From the NCBI RefSeq assembly GCF_042646425.1, contig NZ_JBHRTR010000054.1, positions 124,001 through 188,000 of the forward strand: 64,000 bases of DNA, in the 5' to 3' direction. The stretch is from Marinibaculum pumilum (GTDB lineage: Bacteria > Pseudomonadota > Alphaproteobacteria > Ferrovibrionales > Ferrovibrionaceae). Positions within the stretch are counted from its first letter, which is position 1. Every line of letters starts with the position of its first letter. The notes below the pieces were generated by a model. That model worked only from the letters and a program-made list of their open reading frames with translations, was not told where the DNA came from and did no database searches. Position numbers and translations under genes: made by a program. Positions 9,192-19,255 of the stretch are shown piece after piece.

Positions 9192-9743
9192 ATGCGCAAG
9201 GTCCTCTACGTCCTGGGACAGCTCAGCGACGAGGATGTCGACTGGCTCGCCGAGGCCGGCGAACGCCGGTCCGTCGCCCCGCAGGAACCGCTGGTGCGCG
9301 AGGGCGAGGCGATCGAGTGGATCTTCTTCGTCCTCGACGGCCAGGTGGTGGTCAGCGTGTCCGGTGCCGGCGAGCTGGCCCGGCTCGGCGCAGGCGAGAT
9401 CGTCGGCGAGATGTCGCTGGTCGACGCGCGCGCACCGTCGGCGTCCGTGCATGCCGTGCAGCCCACCACCGTGCTGGCCGTGCCGAAGGCCGCGGTGCTG
9501 TCCCGGCTGGAGCGCGACATCGCCTTCGCCGCACGCTTCTACAAGGCGGTGGCCACCTTCCTGTCGCATCGCATGCGCTACACCGTGCAGACCCTGGGCT
9601 ATGCGCGCGGCGGCGAACCGTCCATCGACGACATGGCCTCGCAGGCCGACGAGGTGGACATCAACCTACTGGACACCGTCAGCAAGGCGGGCGCGCGGTT
9701 CGACAGGCTGCTGAAGCGGGTCATGGCTCCGGCGCGGCGCTGA
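9192..9743 (+). CDS. Cyclic nucleotide-binding domain protein without DNA-binding domain
   Basis: 183 residues; ATG with AGGAGA seven bases upstream, 17 nt after the second exporter, so probably the same operon. Residues about 10-115 form a cNMP-binding (CAP_ED) fold with LVREGEAIEWIFFVLDGQV and the phosphate-cassette-like GEIVGEMSLVDARAPSASV. There is no helix-turn-helix after it; the remaining 65 residues are helical. It is therefore not a Crp/Fnr transcription factor but a ligand-dependent regulatory or adaptor protein, perhaps controlling the exporters or kinases. The ligand is unknown. Confidence 0.85.
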   Translation: MRKVLYVLGQLSDEDVDWLAEAGERRSVAPQEPLVREGEAIEWIFFVLDGQVVVSVSGAGELARLGAGEIVGEMSLVDARAPSASVHAVQPTTVLAVPKAAVLSRLERDIAFAARFYKAVATFLSHRMRYTVQTLGYARGGEPSIDDMASQADEVDINLLDTVSKAGARFDRLLKRVMAPARR

Positions 9744-9806
9744 CCCCCCGCCCAGGGGCACGCCGCCCGGCAACAGGCCCAGTCCCGCATGTCCGATGCG
9801 CGGGCC

Positions 9807-9817
9807 TCTGCTAGACT
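9807..9817 (+). promoter_or_regulatory. Putative -10 element before HK2
   Basis: TCTGCTAGACT, with hexamer TAGACT, lies about 30 bases before the HK2 start. The identical 11-mer precedes HK5 at 15425. HK3 and HK4 lack it. The -35 match is weak. Confidence 0.45.
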
Positions 9818-9848
9818 GGCGACCTCAAAAAGACGCCCGGAGCCTTTC

Positions 9849-11654
9849 GTGACGCAAAGCCGTCGCCTGCCCAGACGCTGCATCGCGGGACTGCGTGCCT
9901 TCGCCTGGCCCGCGGCGCGCGATGGCGACCTCGTGCAGGCGGCACGCGAACGGTTGCTGGTGCTGTTCTCGCTGACCGCCGGCACCGGCGGGCTGATCAC
10001 CACCCTGGCCTCCATCGGCAGCTTCGCGCAGTTGCCGGCGACGATCAGCAGCAGCCTGGCCGGCGCCCTGCTGCTGTTCGCGGTGCCGGTGCATTTCCAT
10101 CTCACCCGCGCCTATCGCCGCAGCGCCTGGGCGCTGGTCGTCCTGTACATCCTGCCGATCGTGATGGCGATGGCGATGACCGGCGGCCTGCTGGCCGCGG
10201 GCTCGATCTACCTGCTGGCCGCGCCGATCGTCGGCGGCCTGCTCCTGGGCCTCCACGCCGCGATCGGGGTCGGCGGCCTGCTGATCCTGGTCTTTGCCCT
10301 GTTCTACGCGCTGCAGGATCGTGTCGGCGTGCCGGTGCACGGCATGGACCCCGCCCACATGAACTATTCCATGGGCTTCGTGCTGATCCTGCTCACGGCG
10401 GGCCTGACGGTCATCATCGGCACCTTCCAGCGGGTGATCGAGGCGACGAACCTGGACCTGAAGCGGGCGCGCGACCAGGCGGAGGCCGCCAACGAGGCGA
10501 AGTCCCGCTTCCTGGCCAATATGAGCCATGAGCTGCGCACCCCCCTGAACGGCATCCTGGGCTTCGCCGACCTGCTTGCCGGGCGCGCGCTGGACGCCGA
10601 GTCCCGCGACCATCTGCGGCACATCCGGGCGGCGGGGCACGACCTCCTTGCGCTGGTGAACGACGTGCTGGACTTCACCCGGGCAGAGGCCGGCTCGCTA
10701 CGGCTGGAGCAGGCTTCCTTCGACCTGTACGACCTGGTGGACGACCTGCGCGACCGGTTCCGGCCGCGCATGGCGACCAAGCAGCTGGATTTCGCCACCG
10801 TGATCGACCCGCAGGTGCCTCGGCTGGTGCGCGGCGACCCGCTGCGGCTGCGGCAGGTGATCGGCAACCTGCTGGACAATGCGCTGAAGTTCACCGACCG
10901 CGGCGCCGTCACCCTTGCGGTCAGGGCCGTTCCGGCAGCAGGCGGCGACGGCCCACCGGCGGACGCGGCCCTGATCCGCTTCGAGGTCACCGACACCGGC
11001 AGCGGGATAGCGGAGGCCGCGCTGCCCAGCCTGTTCGACCGCTTCACCCAGGCCGACAGCTCCACCACCCGGCGCTACGGCGGCTCAGGCCTGGGCCTCG
11101 CCATCGTCAAGGCCCTGGTCGAGCTGATGGACGGCGCGGTCGGGGTCAGCAGCGAGGTCGGCGCCGGCAGCCGCTTCTGGTTCACCGCCAGCCTGCCGCC
11201 GGCGGCCGGCCTGCACCCGGCCGTCGCAGCGGCAGAGCCGGCGCCGGTCGCCCCGGCCCGGCGACGGGCCCGGCAGCCGGGCGAGGTCCTTCTGGTGGAG
11301 GACAGCATCACCAACCAGAACCTGTTCCGCACCGTCCTGACCGGGGCCGGCCACCGGGTTCGCATCGCCGCCAACGGCCAGGCCGCGCTGGACTGCCTGC
11401 GCGACCAGCGCTTCGACCTGGTGCTGATGGACGGGCAGATGCCGGTGATGGGCGGCATGGAGACAGCGCGGGCCATCCGCGGCTCGGGGGAGACCTTTGC
11501 CGACGTGCCGATCATCGCCCTCACCGCCAATGCCCTGGATCGCGACGTAGCCGACTTTCGCGAGGCGGGAATGAACGATTATCTCGCCAAGCCGGTCGAC
11601 CTGAACCGGCTGCTCGACATGGTCGAGGACTGGATCGACTGGGGGCAGAACTGA
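9849..11654 (+). CDS. Hybrid sensor histidine kinase HK2
   Basis: 601 residues from the GTG at 9849, which has GGAG six bases upstream; a longer ATG-initiated frame from 9789 runs across the putative promoter and was rejected. Six TM segments occupy about residues 30-195. A short coiled coil leads to HisKA (His227 in MSHELRTPLNG), HATPase_c (GNLLDNALKFT, DTGSGI, GGSGLGLAIV), a Pro/Ala linker and a receiver domain (Asp528 in LVLMDGQMP, Lys581 in AKPVD). It is closely similar to the other four kinases. A putative promoter lies just upstream, so HK2 and the coupled HK3 may be expressed apart from the export operon. Signal and phosphorelay partner are unknown; no HPt protein is encoded nearby. 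Confidence 0.93.
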   Translation: MTQSRRLPRRCIAGLRAFAWPAARDGDLVQAARERLLVLFSLTAGTGGLITTLASIGSFAQLPATISSSLAGALLLFAVPVHFHLTRAYRRSAWALVVLYILPIVMAMAMTGGLLAAGSIYLLAAPIVGGLLLGLHAAIGVGGLLILVFALFYALQDRVGVPVHGMDPAHMNYSMGFVLILLTAGLTVIIGTFQRVIEATNLDLKRARDQAEAANEAKSRFLANMSHELRTPLNGILGFADLLAGRALDAESRDHLRHIRAAGHDLLALVNDVLDFTRAEAGSLRLEQASFDLYDLVDDLRDRFRPRMATKQLDFATVIDPQVPRLVRGDPLRLRQVIGNLLDNALKFTDRGAVTLAVRAVPAAGGDGPPADAALIRFEVTDTGSGIAEAALPSLFDRFTQADSSTTRRYGGSGLGLAIVKALVELMDGAVGVSSEVGAGSRFWFTASLPPAAGLHPAVAAAEPAPVAPARRRARQPGEVLLVEDSITNQNLFRTVLTGAGHRVRIAANGQAALDCLRDQRFDLVLMDGQMPVMGGMETARAIRGSGETFADVPIIALTANALDRDVADFREAGMNDYLAKPVDLNRLLDMVEDWIDWGQN

Positions 11655-13486
11655 GCGCCGGCGGACCGCCTCCGCCGCAGGGCGCCAAAGGCGGTGCCCG
11701 ACGGCGCGCGGCCGCGGCGCTGCTGCGCTTCACCTGGCCCCCGGTCCGCGATGGCGACCTGGTGCGCGCTGCCCGCGAGCGGCTGCTCGTGCTGTTTTCG
11801 CTGTTCGCCGGCGGCGGCGGCCTGATCACCGCGCTGGGACAGCTGGACCGCTGGCGCGAGATCCCGGAGGTCGCCGCCGTCGCCGTCATCGGCTCCCTGG
11901 CCATGCTTGTCGTGCCGCTGCACTTCCACCTGACCGGGGCGTTCGCGCGCAGCGCCTGGATTCTGGTCGCCGTCTACCTGGCGACCATCGCCACCGCCGC
12001 CGCCCTCTCGGGCGGGCTGCTGGCCGCGCCGGCACTCTACCTGCTATCGGCGCCGATCGGCACCGCCCTGCTGCTGGGCATGCGGCCCGCGCTTGGTGTC
12101 GGGGCGGCAACGATCGCGATCTTCCTGGCCTTCGACCGCCTGCGCGATCATCTCGGCCTGCCGGCACATGGGCTGGACCCGGACCTGTGGAGCCGGGACC
12201 TGGCCTTCGTGCTGGCGCTGCTGACCATCGCCCTCACCCTGGTTGCCGGCGCCTTCCATGCGGTGATGGACAGCACCAACCGCCGCCTGCGCCAGGCGCG
12301 CGACGAGGCGGAGGCGGCCAACGAGGCCAAGTCCCAGTTCCTGGCGAACATGAGCCACGAGCTGCGGACGCCGCTGAACGGCATCCTCGGCTTCGCGGAC
12401 CTGCTGGGCGACCAGCCGCTGACCGCCGACGGCCGCCTGCACCTGCGGCAGATCCGGAACTCCGGGGCGGACCTGCTGGCGCTGGTGAACGATGTGCTGG
12501 ACTTCAGCCGGGCGGAAACCGGCGCCCTGCCGCTGGAGCGGCTGGCGCTCGACCTGGCCGAACTCGTGGAGGATCTGCGGCAGCGGTTCGCGCCCCGCAT
12601 CCGGGCAAAGGGGCTCCGCCTGGAAACGGCGATCGCCCAGCAGGTGCCGCGGCAGGTCATGGGCGACCCCCTGCGCCTGCGGCAGGTGCTGGGCAACCTG
12701 CTGGAGAACGCGGTAAAGTTCACCGACCGCGGTACAATCCGGCTGTCGGTGGCCTGCGACGATGCGGACCGGCCGACGCAGCTGCTGCTCGAAGTCGCGG
12801 ATTCCGGCATCGGCATACCGGCCGCGGCGCTGCCCACCCTGTTCGACCGCTTCACCCAGGCCGACAGCTCCACCACCCGCCGCTATGGCGGCTCCGGCCT
12901 GGGCCTCGCCATCGTCCGGGCGCTGGTGCATCGCATGGGCGGAGAGGTGACCGTCAGCAGCGAGCCGGGCCGGGGCAGCCGCTTCCAGGTGCGATTGCCG
13001 CTGCAGGCCGCTGAAGACGAAACTGCCGTCTCCGCCACACCGGCCGAGCCGGCGACAACGGCGCCGCCGCCGCCCGGCGCAGCCGAGGGCCTGCCGCGCG
13101 CCCGCCATCCCGGCCGGGTGCTGCTGGTGGAGGACAGCGAGACCAACCAGATCCTGTTCCGCACCGTCCTGGCGGGCGCCGGGCATCGGGTGGAAGTGGC
13201 GGAGAACGGCCGCATCGCGCTCGAGGCGCTGCAGCGGTCGCCCTTCGACCTGGTGCTGATGGACGGGCAGATGCCGGTAATGGGTGGCCTGGATGCGGCC
13301 CGCGCGATCCGCGCCTCCGGCGCGCCGTTCGCGGATGTGACGATCATCGCCCTGACGGCCAACCTTCTGGACCGCGACAGCGCGAGCTTCGACGCGGCCG
13401 GCATGGACGACTTCCTGGGCAAGCCCGTCGACCTGAAGCATCTGCTCGAGAAGGTGGACAGCTGGATCGGTCGCCGGCAGGCTTAG
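11651..13486 (+). CDS. Hybrid sensor histidine kinase HK3 (probable CTG start)
   Basis: Same six-TM, HisKA, HATPase_c and receiver layout as HK2. The first ATG/GTG/TTG in frame is GTG 11762, but that falls inside the segment conserved in the other copies (FTWPPVRDGDLVRAARERLL). No ATG, GTG or TTG exists upstream. A CTG at 11651 overlaps the HK2 stop as CTGA, has a G-run (11641-11645) five bases upstream, and gives 611 residues, close to the paralogs (601, 627, 605). The start is chosen on that basis; the conservative alternative is 11762. Key motifs are MSHELRTPLNG, GNLLENAVKFT, LFDRFTQADSSTTRRYGGSG and LVLMDGQMP. Probably translated by coupling to HK2. Confidence 0.9.
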   Translation: MSAGGPPPPQGAKGGARRRAAAALLRFTWPPVRDGDLVRAARERLLVLFSLFAGGGGLITALGQLDRWREIPEVAAVAVIGSLAMLVVPLHFHLTGAFARSAWILVAVYLATIATAAALSGGLLAAPALYLLSAPIGTALLLGMRPALGVGAATIAIFLAFDRLRDHLGLPAHGLDPDLWSRDLAFVLALLTIALTLVAGAFHAVMDSTNRRLRQARDEAEAANEAKSQFLANMSHELRTPLNGILGFADLLGDQPLTADGRLHLRQIRNSGADLLALVNDVLDFSRAETGALPLERLALDLAELVEDLRQRFAPRIRAKGLRLETAIAQQVPRQVMGDPLRLRQVLGNLLENAVKFTDRGTIRLSVACDDADRPTQLLLEVADSGIGIPAAALPTLFDRFTQADSSTTRRYGGSGLGLAIVRALVHRMGGEVTVSSEPGRGSRFQVRLPLQAAEDETAVSATPAEPATTAPPPPGAAEGLPRARHPGRVLLVEDSETNQILFRTVLAGAGHRVEVAENGRIALEALQRSPFDLVLMDGQMPVMGGLDAARAIRASGAPFADVTIIALTANLLDRDSASFDAAGMDDFLGKPVDLKHLLEKVDSWIGRRQA

Positions 13487-13525
13487 CGGCGATCACGCGC
13501 AGGCCGCTACGGAAACCGGCAGGAC

Positions 13526-15409
13526 ATGGGCGGAGTCACAGCTCCGGGGGCGGAAGCCCGGAAGCGCGCCGCCGACGGGCGGCCGGTCGGCTGGCGGCAC
13601 CTGCGCCGGCGCGCGCAGGCATTCGTCTGGCCGGCGGTACGCGACGGCGACATCGTGCGGGCCGCACGGGAACGGCTGCTGGTCCTGTTCGCGCTGATCA
13701 CCGGTCTCGGCGGAACGCTGAGCGCCCTGAACGGCCTGGCCACGATCGACCGCTTCCCGGTCTCGACCGCCGTCGGCCTGGCGGGCTCCCTGGCGATCCT
13801 GGCCGTGCCGGTCTATTTCCACCGGACCGGCGCCTTCCGGCGCAGCGTCTGGATCGCCCTGACCCTGCAGATGGGCACGGTGGTCCTGATCAACAGCCTC
13901 AACGGCGGGCTGCTGACCGTCTATTCCGTTTACCTGCTGGCCGCGCCGGTCGGAACCGGCCTGCTGCTGGGCATGCGTCCGGCCCTGGCGGTGGGCGCCG
14001 CCGTGACCGGCATCGTGGTCCTGCACGCCGTCCTGCTGCCGCAGGCCGGCATCCTGCCGCCGGGACCACAGCCCCAGCCCTGGCAGGGCAACCTCGCCTT
14101 CGTGATGGTGATGATGGCGCTGGGCCTGGCCCTGGCGGTCGGCGCCTTCCACCGGGTGATCGACCGGACCAGCCGCCAGCTGAAGGAGGCGCGCGACGCG
14201 GCAGAGGCCGCGAACGAGGCCAAGTCCCGCTTCCTGGCCAATATGAGCCACGAGCTGCGGACACCGATCAACGTGGTCCTGGGCTTCGCCGAACTGATGG
14301 ACGAGGAAGGCCTGCCGCCGCGGACGCAGGCGCATCTGAAGCAGATCCGGAACGCCAGCAGCGACCTGCTCGCCATGGTCAATGACGTGCTGGACTATGG
14401 CCGCGCGGAGGCGGGCGGCCTGGTCCTGGAGGTGCAGCCCTTCGATTTGCTGGCGGTGGCGGACGACCTGCGCGAACGCTTCCAGCCTCTCGCCGACCAC
14501 AAGCAGCTGGCCCTGCAGGTGACGGTGGCGCCGGAGGCGCCGCGCTGGATCCACGGCGACGCGCTGCGCCTGCGGCAGCTGCTGGGCAACCTGCTGGCCA
14601 ATGCGGTGAAGTTCACCGAACGGGGCCACATCGCCCTCGACATCGCCTGCCCCGACCCGCAGACGGTCCCCCTGCGACTGCAGTTCGACGTCACCGACAC
14701 CGGCATCGGCATCCCAGAAGCCGCGCTGCCCACATTGTTCGACCGCTTCACCCAGGCCGACGCCTCCACCACCCGCCGCTTTGGCGGATCCGGCCTGGGA
14801 CTGGCCATCGTGCGGACCCTGGCGGACCGGATGGGCGGCCAGGTCGAGGTGGCCAGCCGGCCGGGTGAGGGCAGCCGCTTCCGGGTGACCCTTGTCGTGC
14901 AGCCGGCGGCGGCACCTCAGGCGGCGGATGCGATGCCGGGGCGGGCGGCGATCGCGCGGACCGCCCCGGAACCGGCCATGGCCATGCCGGCCGCGCATGC
15001 GGCGCCGGCGGCGGCCGCTGCCGCAGCCCGCCCCGGCCGCATCCTCCTGGTGGAGGACAGCGAGGCGAACCAGCATCTCTTCGCCACGGGGCTGCAACGG
15101 GCGGGCCACGAGGTCCGGATCGCGGGCGACGGGCGGGCCGCCCTGGAGGCCCTGCAGCAGGAGCCTTTCGACCTGGTCCTGATGGATGGCGAGATGCCGG
15201 TCATGAACGGCACGGACGCGGCACGCGCGATCCGCGCCTCTGGCGCGCCCCATGCCGGCATCCCGATCATCGCGTTGACGGCGAATGCCATGGCGCGGGA
15301 TGCGGCCGCGTTCCGAGCCGCCGGCATGGACGATTTCCTCGCCAAGCCGGTGAGCCTGCGGCAGCTGCAGGAAAAGGTCGCGGAATGGCTGCAACGTCGC
15401 AGGGACTGA
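13526..15409 (+). CDS. Hybrid sensor histidine kinase HK4
   Basis: 627 residues; ATG start with AGGA very close upstream, 39 bases after HK3. The N-terminal six-TM region is most easily recognised by AVRDGDIVRAARERLLVLF. The kinase core carries MSHELRTPINV (Leu-Asn-Gly of the other copies replaced), GNLLANAVKFT, DTGIGIPEAAL and GGSGLGLAIV. The receiver has LVLMDGEMPVMNG, with Glu where the other four have Gln. It is thus the most divergent copy. The linker before the receiver is Ala/Met-rich. No promoter motif is seen upstream, so it is probably in one transcript with HK2 and HK3. Confidence 0.92.
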   Translation: MGGVTAPGAEARKRAADGRPVGWRHLRRRAQAFVWPAVRDGDIVRAARERLLVLFALITGLGGTLSALNGLATIDRFPVSTAVGLAGSLAILAVPVYFHRTGAFRRSVWIALTLQMGTVVLINSLNGGLLTVYSVYLLAAPVGTGLLLGMRPALAVGAAVTGIVVLHAVLLPQAGILPPGPQPQPWQGNLAFVMVMMALGLALAVGAFHRVIDRTSRQLKEARDAAEAANEAKSRFLANMSHELRTPINVVLGFAELMDEEGLPPRTQAHLKQIRNASSDLLAMVNDVLDYGRAEAGGLVLEVQPFDLLAVADDLRERFQPLADHKQLALQVTVAPEAPRWIHGDALRLRQLLGNLLANAVKFTERGHIALDIACPDPQTVPLRLQFDVTDTGIGIPEAALPTLFDRFTQADASTTRRFGGSGLGLAIVRTLADRMGGQVEVASRPGEGSRFRVTLVVQPAAAPQAADAMPGRAAIARTAPEPAMAMPAAHAAPAAAAAAARPGRILLVEDSEANQHLFATGLQRAGHEVRIAGDGRAALEALQQEPFDLVLMDGEMPVMNGTDAARAIRASGAPHAGIPIIALTANAMARDAAAFRAAGMDDFLAKPVSLRQLQEKVAEWLQRRRD

Positions 15410-15424
15410 TCCGGGCATTCCGGG

Positions 15425-15435
15425 TCTGCTAGACT
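15425..15435 (+). promoter_or_regulatory. Putative -10 element before HK5
   Basis: TCTGCTAGACT, identical to the motif before HK2, lies 33 bases before the HK5 start. The repeat of the same 11-mer upstream of two paralogs supports a real promoter element. No strong -35 is seen. Confidence 0.45.
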
Positions 15436-15467
15436 ACGGCCCCATTGCCAGAGTCCGGATCGCGACC

Positions 15468-17285
<1,818 letters not shown>

Positions 17286-17298
17286 CCCGACTCCCCCG

Positions 17299-18315
17299 TC
17301 AGAGGCCGTCGCGCACCAGCGCCGCGCCGGCGGCCAGCGCCCGCAGCTTGCCCTCCGCGACGCTGCGCGGCAGCGGGGCCATGCCGCAATTGCTGCACGG
17401 CAGCAGCCGGTCCGCATCGACATGTTTCAGCGCCGCCCGGATGGTGCCGGCAACCTCCTCGGCGCTCTCGATGTCCTGGCCAGCGACGTCCACCGCACCC
17501 ACCATCACCTGCTTGTCCTTCAGGAGGCCCAGCAGCTCGAGCGGCACATGGCTGCGTGCGCATTCCAGCGACACCTGGTCGATCCGGCTGGCGTTGAGGG
17601 CGGGGAAGATCGCCTCGTACTGCCGCCATTCGCCGCCCAGGGTCTCCTTCCACCTGATGTTCGCCTCGATGCCATAGCCATAGCAGATATGCACCGCGGT
17701 CTTGCAGGTCAGTCCCTCGATCGCCTTGTGCAGGGCCGGCACGCCCCATTCGGCGACCTCGTCCATGAAGACGTTGAAGGCGGGCTCGTCGAACTGGATC
17801 ACGTCGACCCCGGCGGCCTGCAGCTCGCGCGCCTCCTCGTTCAGCACCTCGGCGAAGGCCATCGCCATGTCGGCGCGGCGGCCGTAATGGCCATCGGCGA
17901 TGGTGTCGCAGATCGTCATCGGTCCGGGCAGGGTCCATTTGACGGCGTGCCTGGTATGGCCGCGCACGAAGGCGGCCTCCGGCCCGTGCACCGGGCCGGT
18001 GCGCCGCACCGCCTCGGTCACCGTCGGCACTTCCACGGTGTAGCGGTTGTTCCGGATCCCCATCGGGGTCTTCAGGTTCCAGTCGATGCCGGCGATGCGC
18101 TCCAGGAAGCCGTGGACGAAATGGGTCCGGAACTGTTCGCCATCGCCGACGATGTCGATGCCCGCATCCTCCTGCTCCTTCAGCCAGACCAGGGCGGCGT
18201 CGCGCTTGCCCTGCTCCAGGTCGGCACCCGACAGGCGCCACGGCGCCCAGAGCTTCTCCGGCTCCGCCAGCCAGGCCGGCTTTGGCAGGCTGCCGGCGAT
18301 CGCGGTCTCAAGCAT
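17299..18315 (-). CDS. MetE-like cobalamin-independent methionine synthase II family protein
   Basis: 338 residues, the size of stand-alone C-terminal MetE-like (UROD/MetE fold) proteins rather than full MetE (about 750). Zinc-ligand motifs are present: HICYGYG (His, Cys), a Glu strand and CSNCGMAPL near the C-terminus. The family can transfer methyl groups to thiols such as homocysteine; the actual acceptor is not known for this branch. ATG at 18315 with GGGAGGATC upstream. It is monocistronic or leads no obvious operon; the SDR gene follows upstream on the same strand after an 80-base gap. Confidence 0.82.
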   Translation of the reverse strand: MLETAIAGSLPKPAWLAEPEKLWAPWRLSGADLEQGKRDAALVWLKEQEDAGIDIVGDGEQFRTHFVHGFLERIAGIDWNLKTPMGIRNNRYTVEVPTVTEAVRRTGPVHGPEAAFVRGHTRHAVKWTLPGPMTICDTIADGHYGRRADMAMAFAEVLNEEARELQAAGVDVIQFDEPAFNVFMDEVAEWGVPALHKAIEGLTCKTAVHICYGYGIEANIRWKETLGGEWRQYEAIFPALNASRIDQVSLECARSHVPLELLGLLKDKQVMVGAVDVAGQDIESAEEVAGTIRAALKHVDADRLLPCSNCGMAPLPRSVAEGKLRALAAGAALVRDGL

Positions 18316-18395
18316 GCGAGGATCCTCCCTTCCAGGCCGCTCTTCCGGCGGCCCGGGCAGGATAGCACGGCAAGGACGTCAGCCTTCCCCCAGGG

Positions 18396-19220
18396 TCAGC
18401 CGTCACCGAGCGCGTCGAACGCCTTCTCGATGCGGGCGAAGCGGCGCTGGACGGGTGTGCGGCTTTCCGGATGGCTGAGGATGTAGAGCTGGTCGGTGCC
18501 GACGGCCGCGGCGACCCGCTCGCCCATATCCTCCACCTTCAGCACCCGGCCGGCGAGGTCCTGGTTGCCCTCGCCCTGGTCCAGCACCGGCGGCGAGGCG
18601 TCCGGCCCGCCCAAGTCCTGGGGACGGTTGCGCTGCGATTTCTCGATATTGGTGGCGATCCGCATCGGGCAGAAGACGGAGACGCCGAGCTTGGTGCCGC
18701 GCAGCTCCTTCTGCAGCACCTCCGCCATCGCGACGACGCCGTACTTGGCCACGCAATAGGGGCCCAGCCCCTTGTTCGGCGCCAGGCCGGCGAAGGAGGC
18801 GGTGTAGAGCATGTGGCCGTCCTCGTCCTGGTCCAGCATGCGCTGCAGGAACAGCTCGGTGCCGTGGATCGGCCCCCAGAGGTCGACGTCGATGATCCAT
18901 TTCCAGTCGGAATGCTTCATCTCCGCGATCGGCCCGCCGACCGCGACCCCGGCATTGTTGAACACGACATGCACGCCGCCGAAATCGCCGAACGCCATGT
19001 CGGCGAGCGCCGCCACCTCGTCGCGCTTCGACACGTCGCAGCGCTGCACGGCGACCTTCACGCCGGTGCGCTCCAGTTCCCCCTTGGCGGTGTCCAGCGC
19101 GCCCTGCTCGATATCGGCGATCACCAGGTTCATGCCGCGCCGGCCCAGCGCCGCCGCGGTGGCGAAGCCGATGCCGCTGGCACCGCCGGTGATGACGGCG
19201 GTCTTGCCCTTGAAGTCCAT
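18396..19220 (-). CDS. Short-chain dehydrogenase/reductase
   Basis: 274 residues from ATG 19220, preceded by GGGAGG; longer in-frame starts run into the neighbouring gene. Classical SDR: cofactor motif TGGASGIGFA near the N-terminus, NNAGVAVGG, catalytic Ser in YTASFAG and YCVAK. It follows the APH-kinase and acyl-CoA-dehydrogenase genes on the same strand (35-base gap), so it is probably the third gene of that operon. By analogy with the Pseudomonas Lva pathway it may act on a hydroxyacyl-CoA or keto intermediate. The substrate is not shown by the sequence. Confidence 0.88.
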   Translation of the reverse strand: MDFKGKTAVITGGASGIGFATAAALGRRGMNLVIADIEQGALDTAKGELERTGVKVAVQRCDVSKRDEVAALADMAFGDFGGVHVVFNNAGVAVGGPIAEMKHSDWKWIIDVDLWGPIHGTELFLQRMLDQDEDGHMLYTASFAGLAPNKGLGPYCVAKYGVVAMAEVLQKELRGTKLGVSVFCPMRIATNIEKSQRNRPQDLGGPDASPPVLDQGEGNQDLAGRVLKVEDMGERVAAAVGTDQLYILSHPESRTPVQRRFARIEKAFDALGDG

Positions 19221-19255
19221 CTTTCTTCCTCCCGGGATTCGGTCTTCCGGCGGGT

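Noticed and set aside
9789..9848. Upstream 20-codon extension of HK2 from ATG 9789
   Set aside because: It crosses the putative TAGACT promoter and has no match in the paralogs; GTG 9849 has a good ribosome site.
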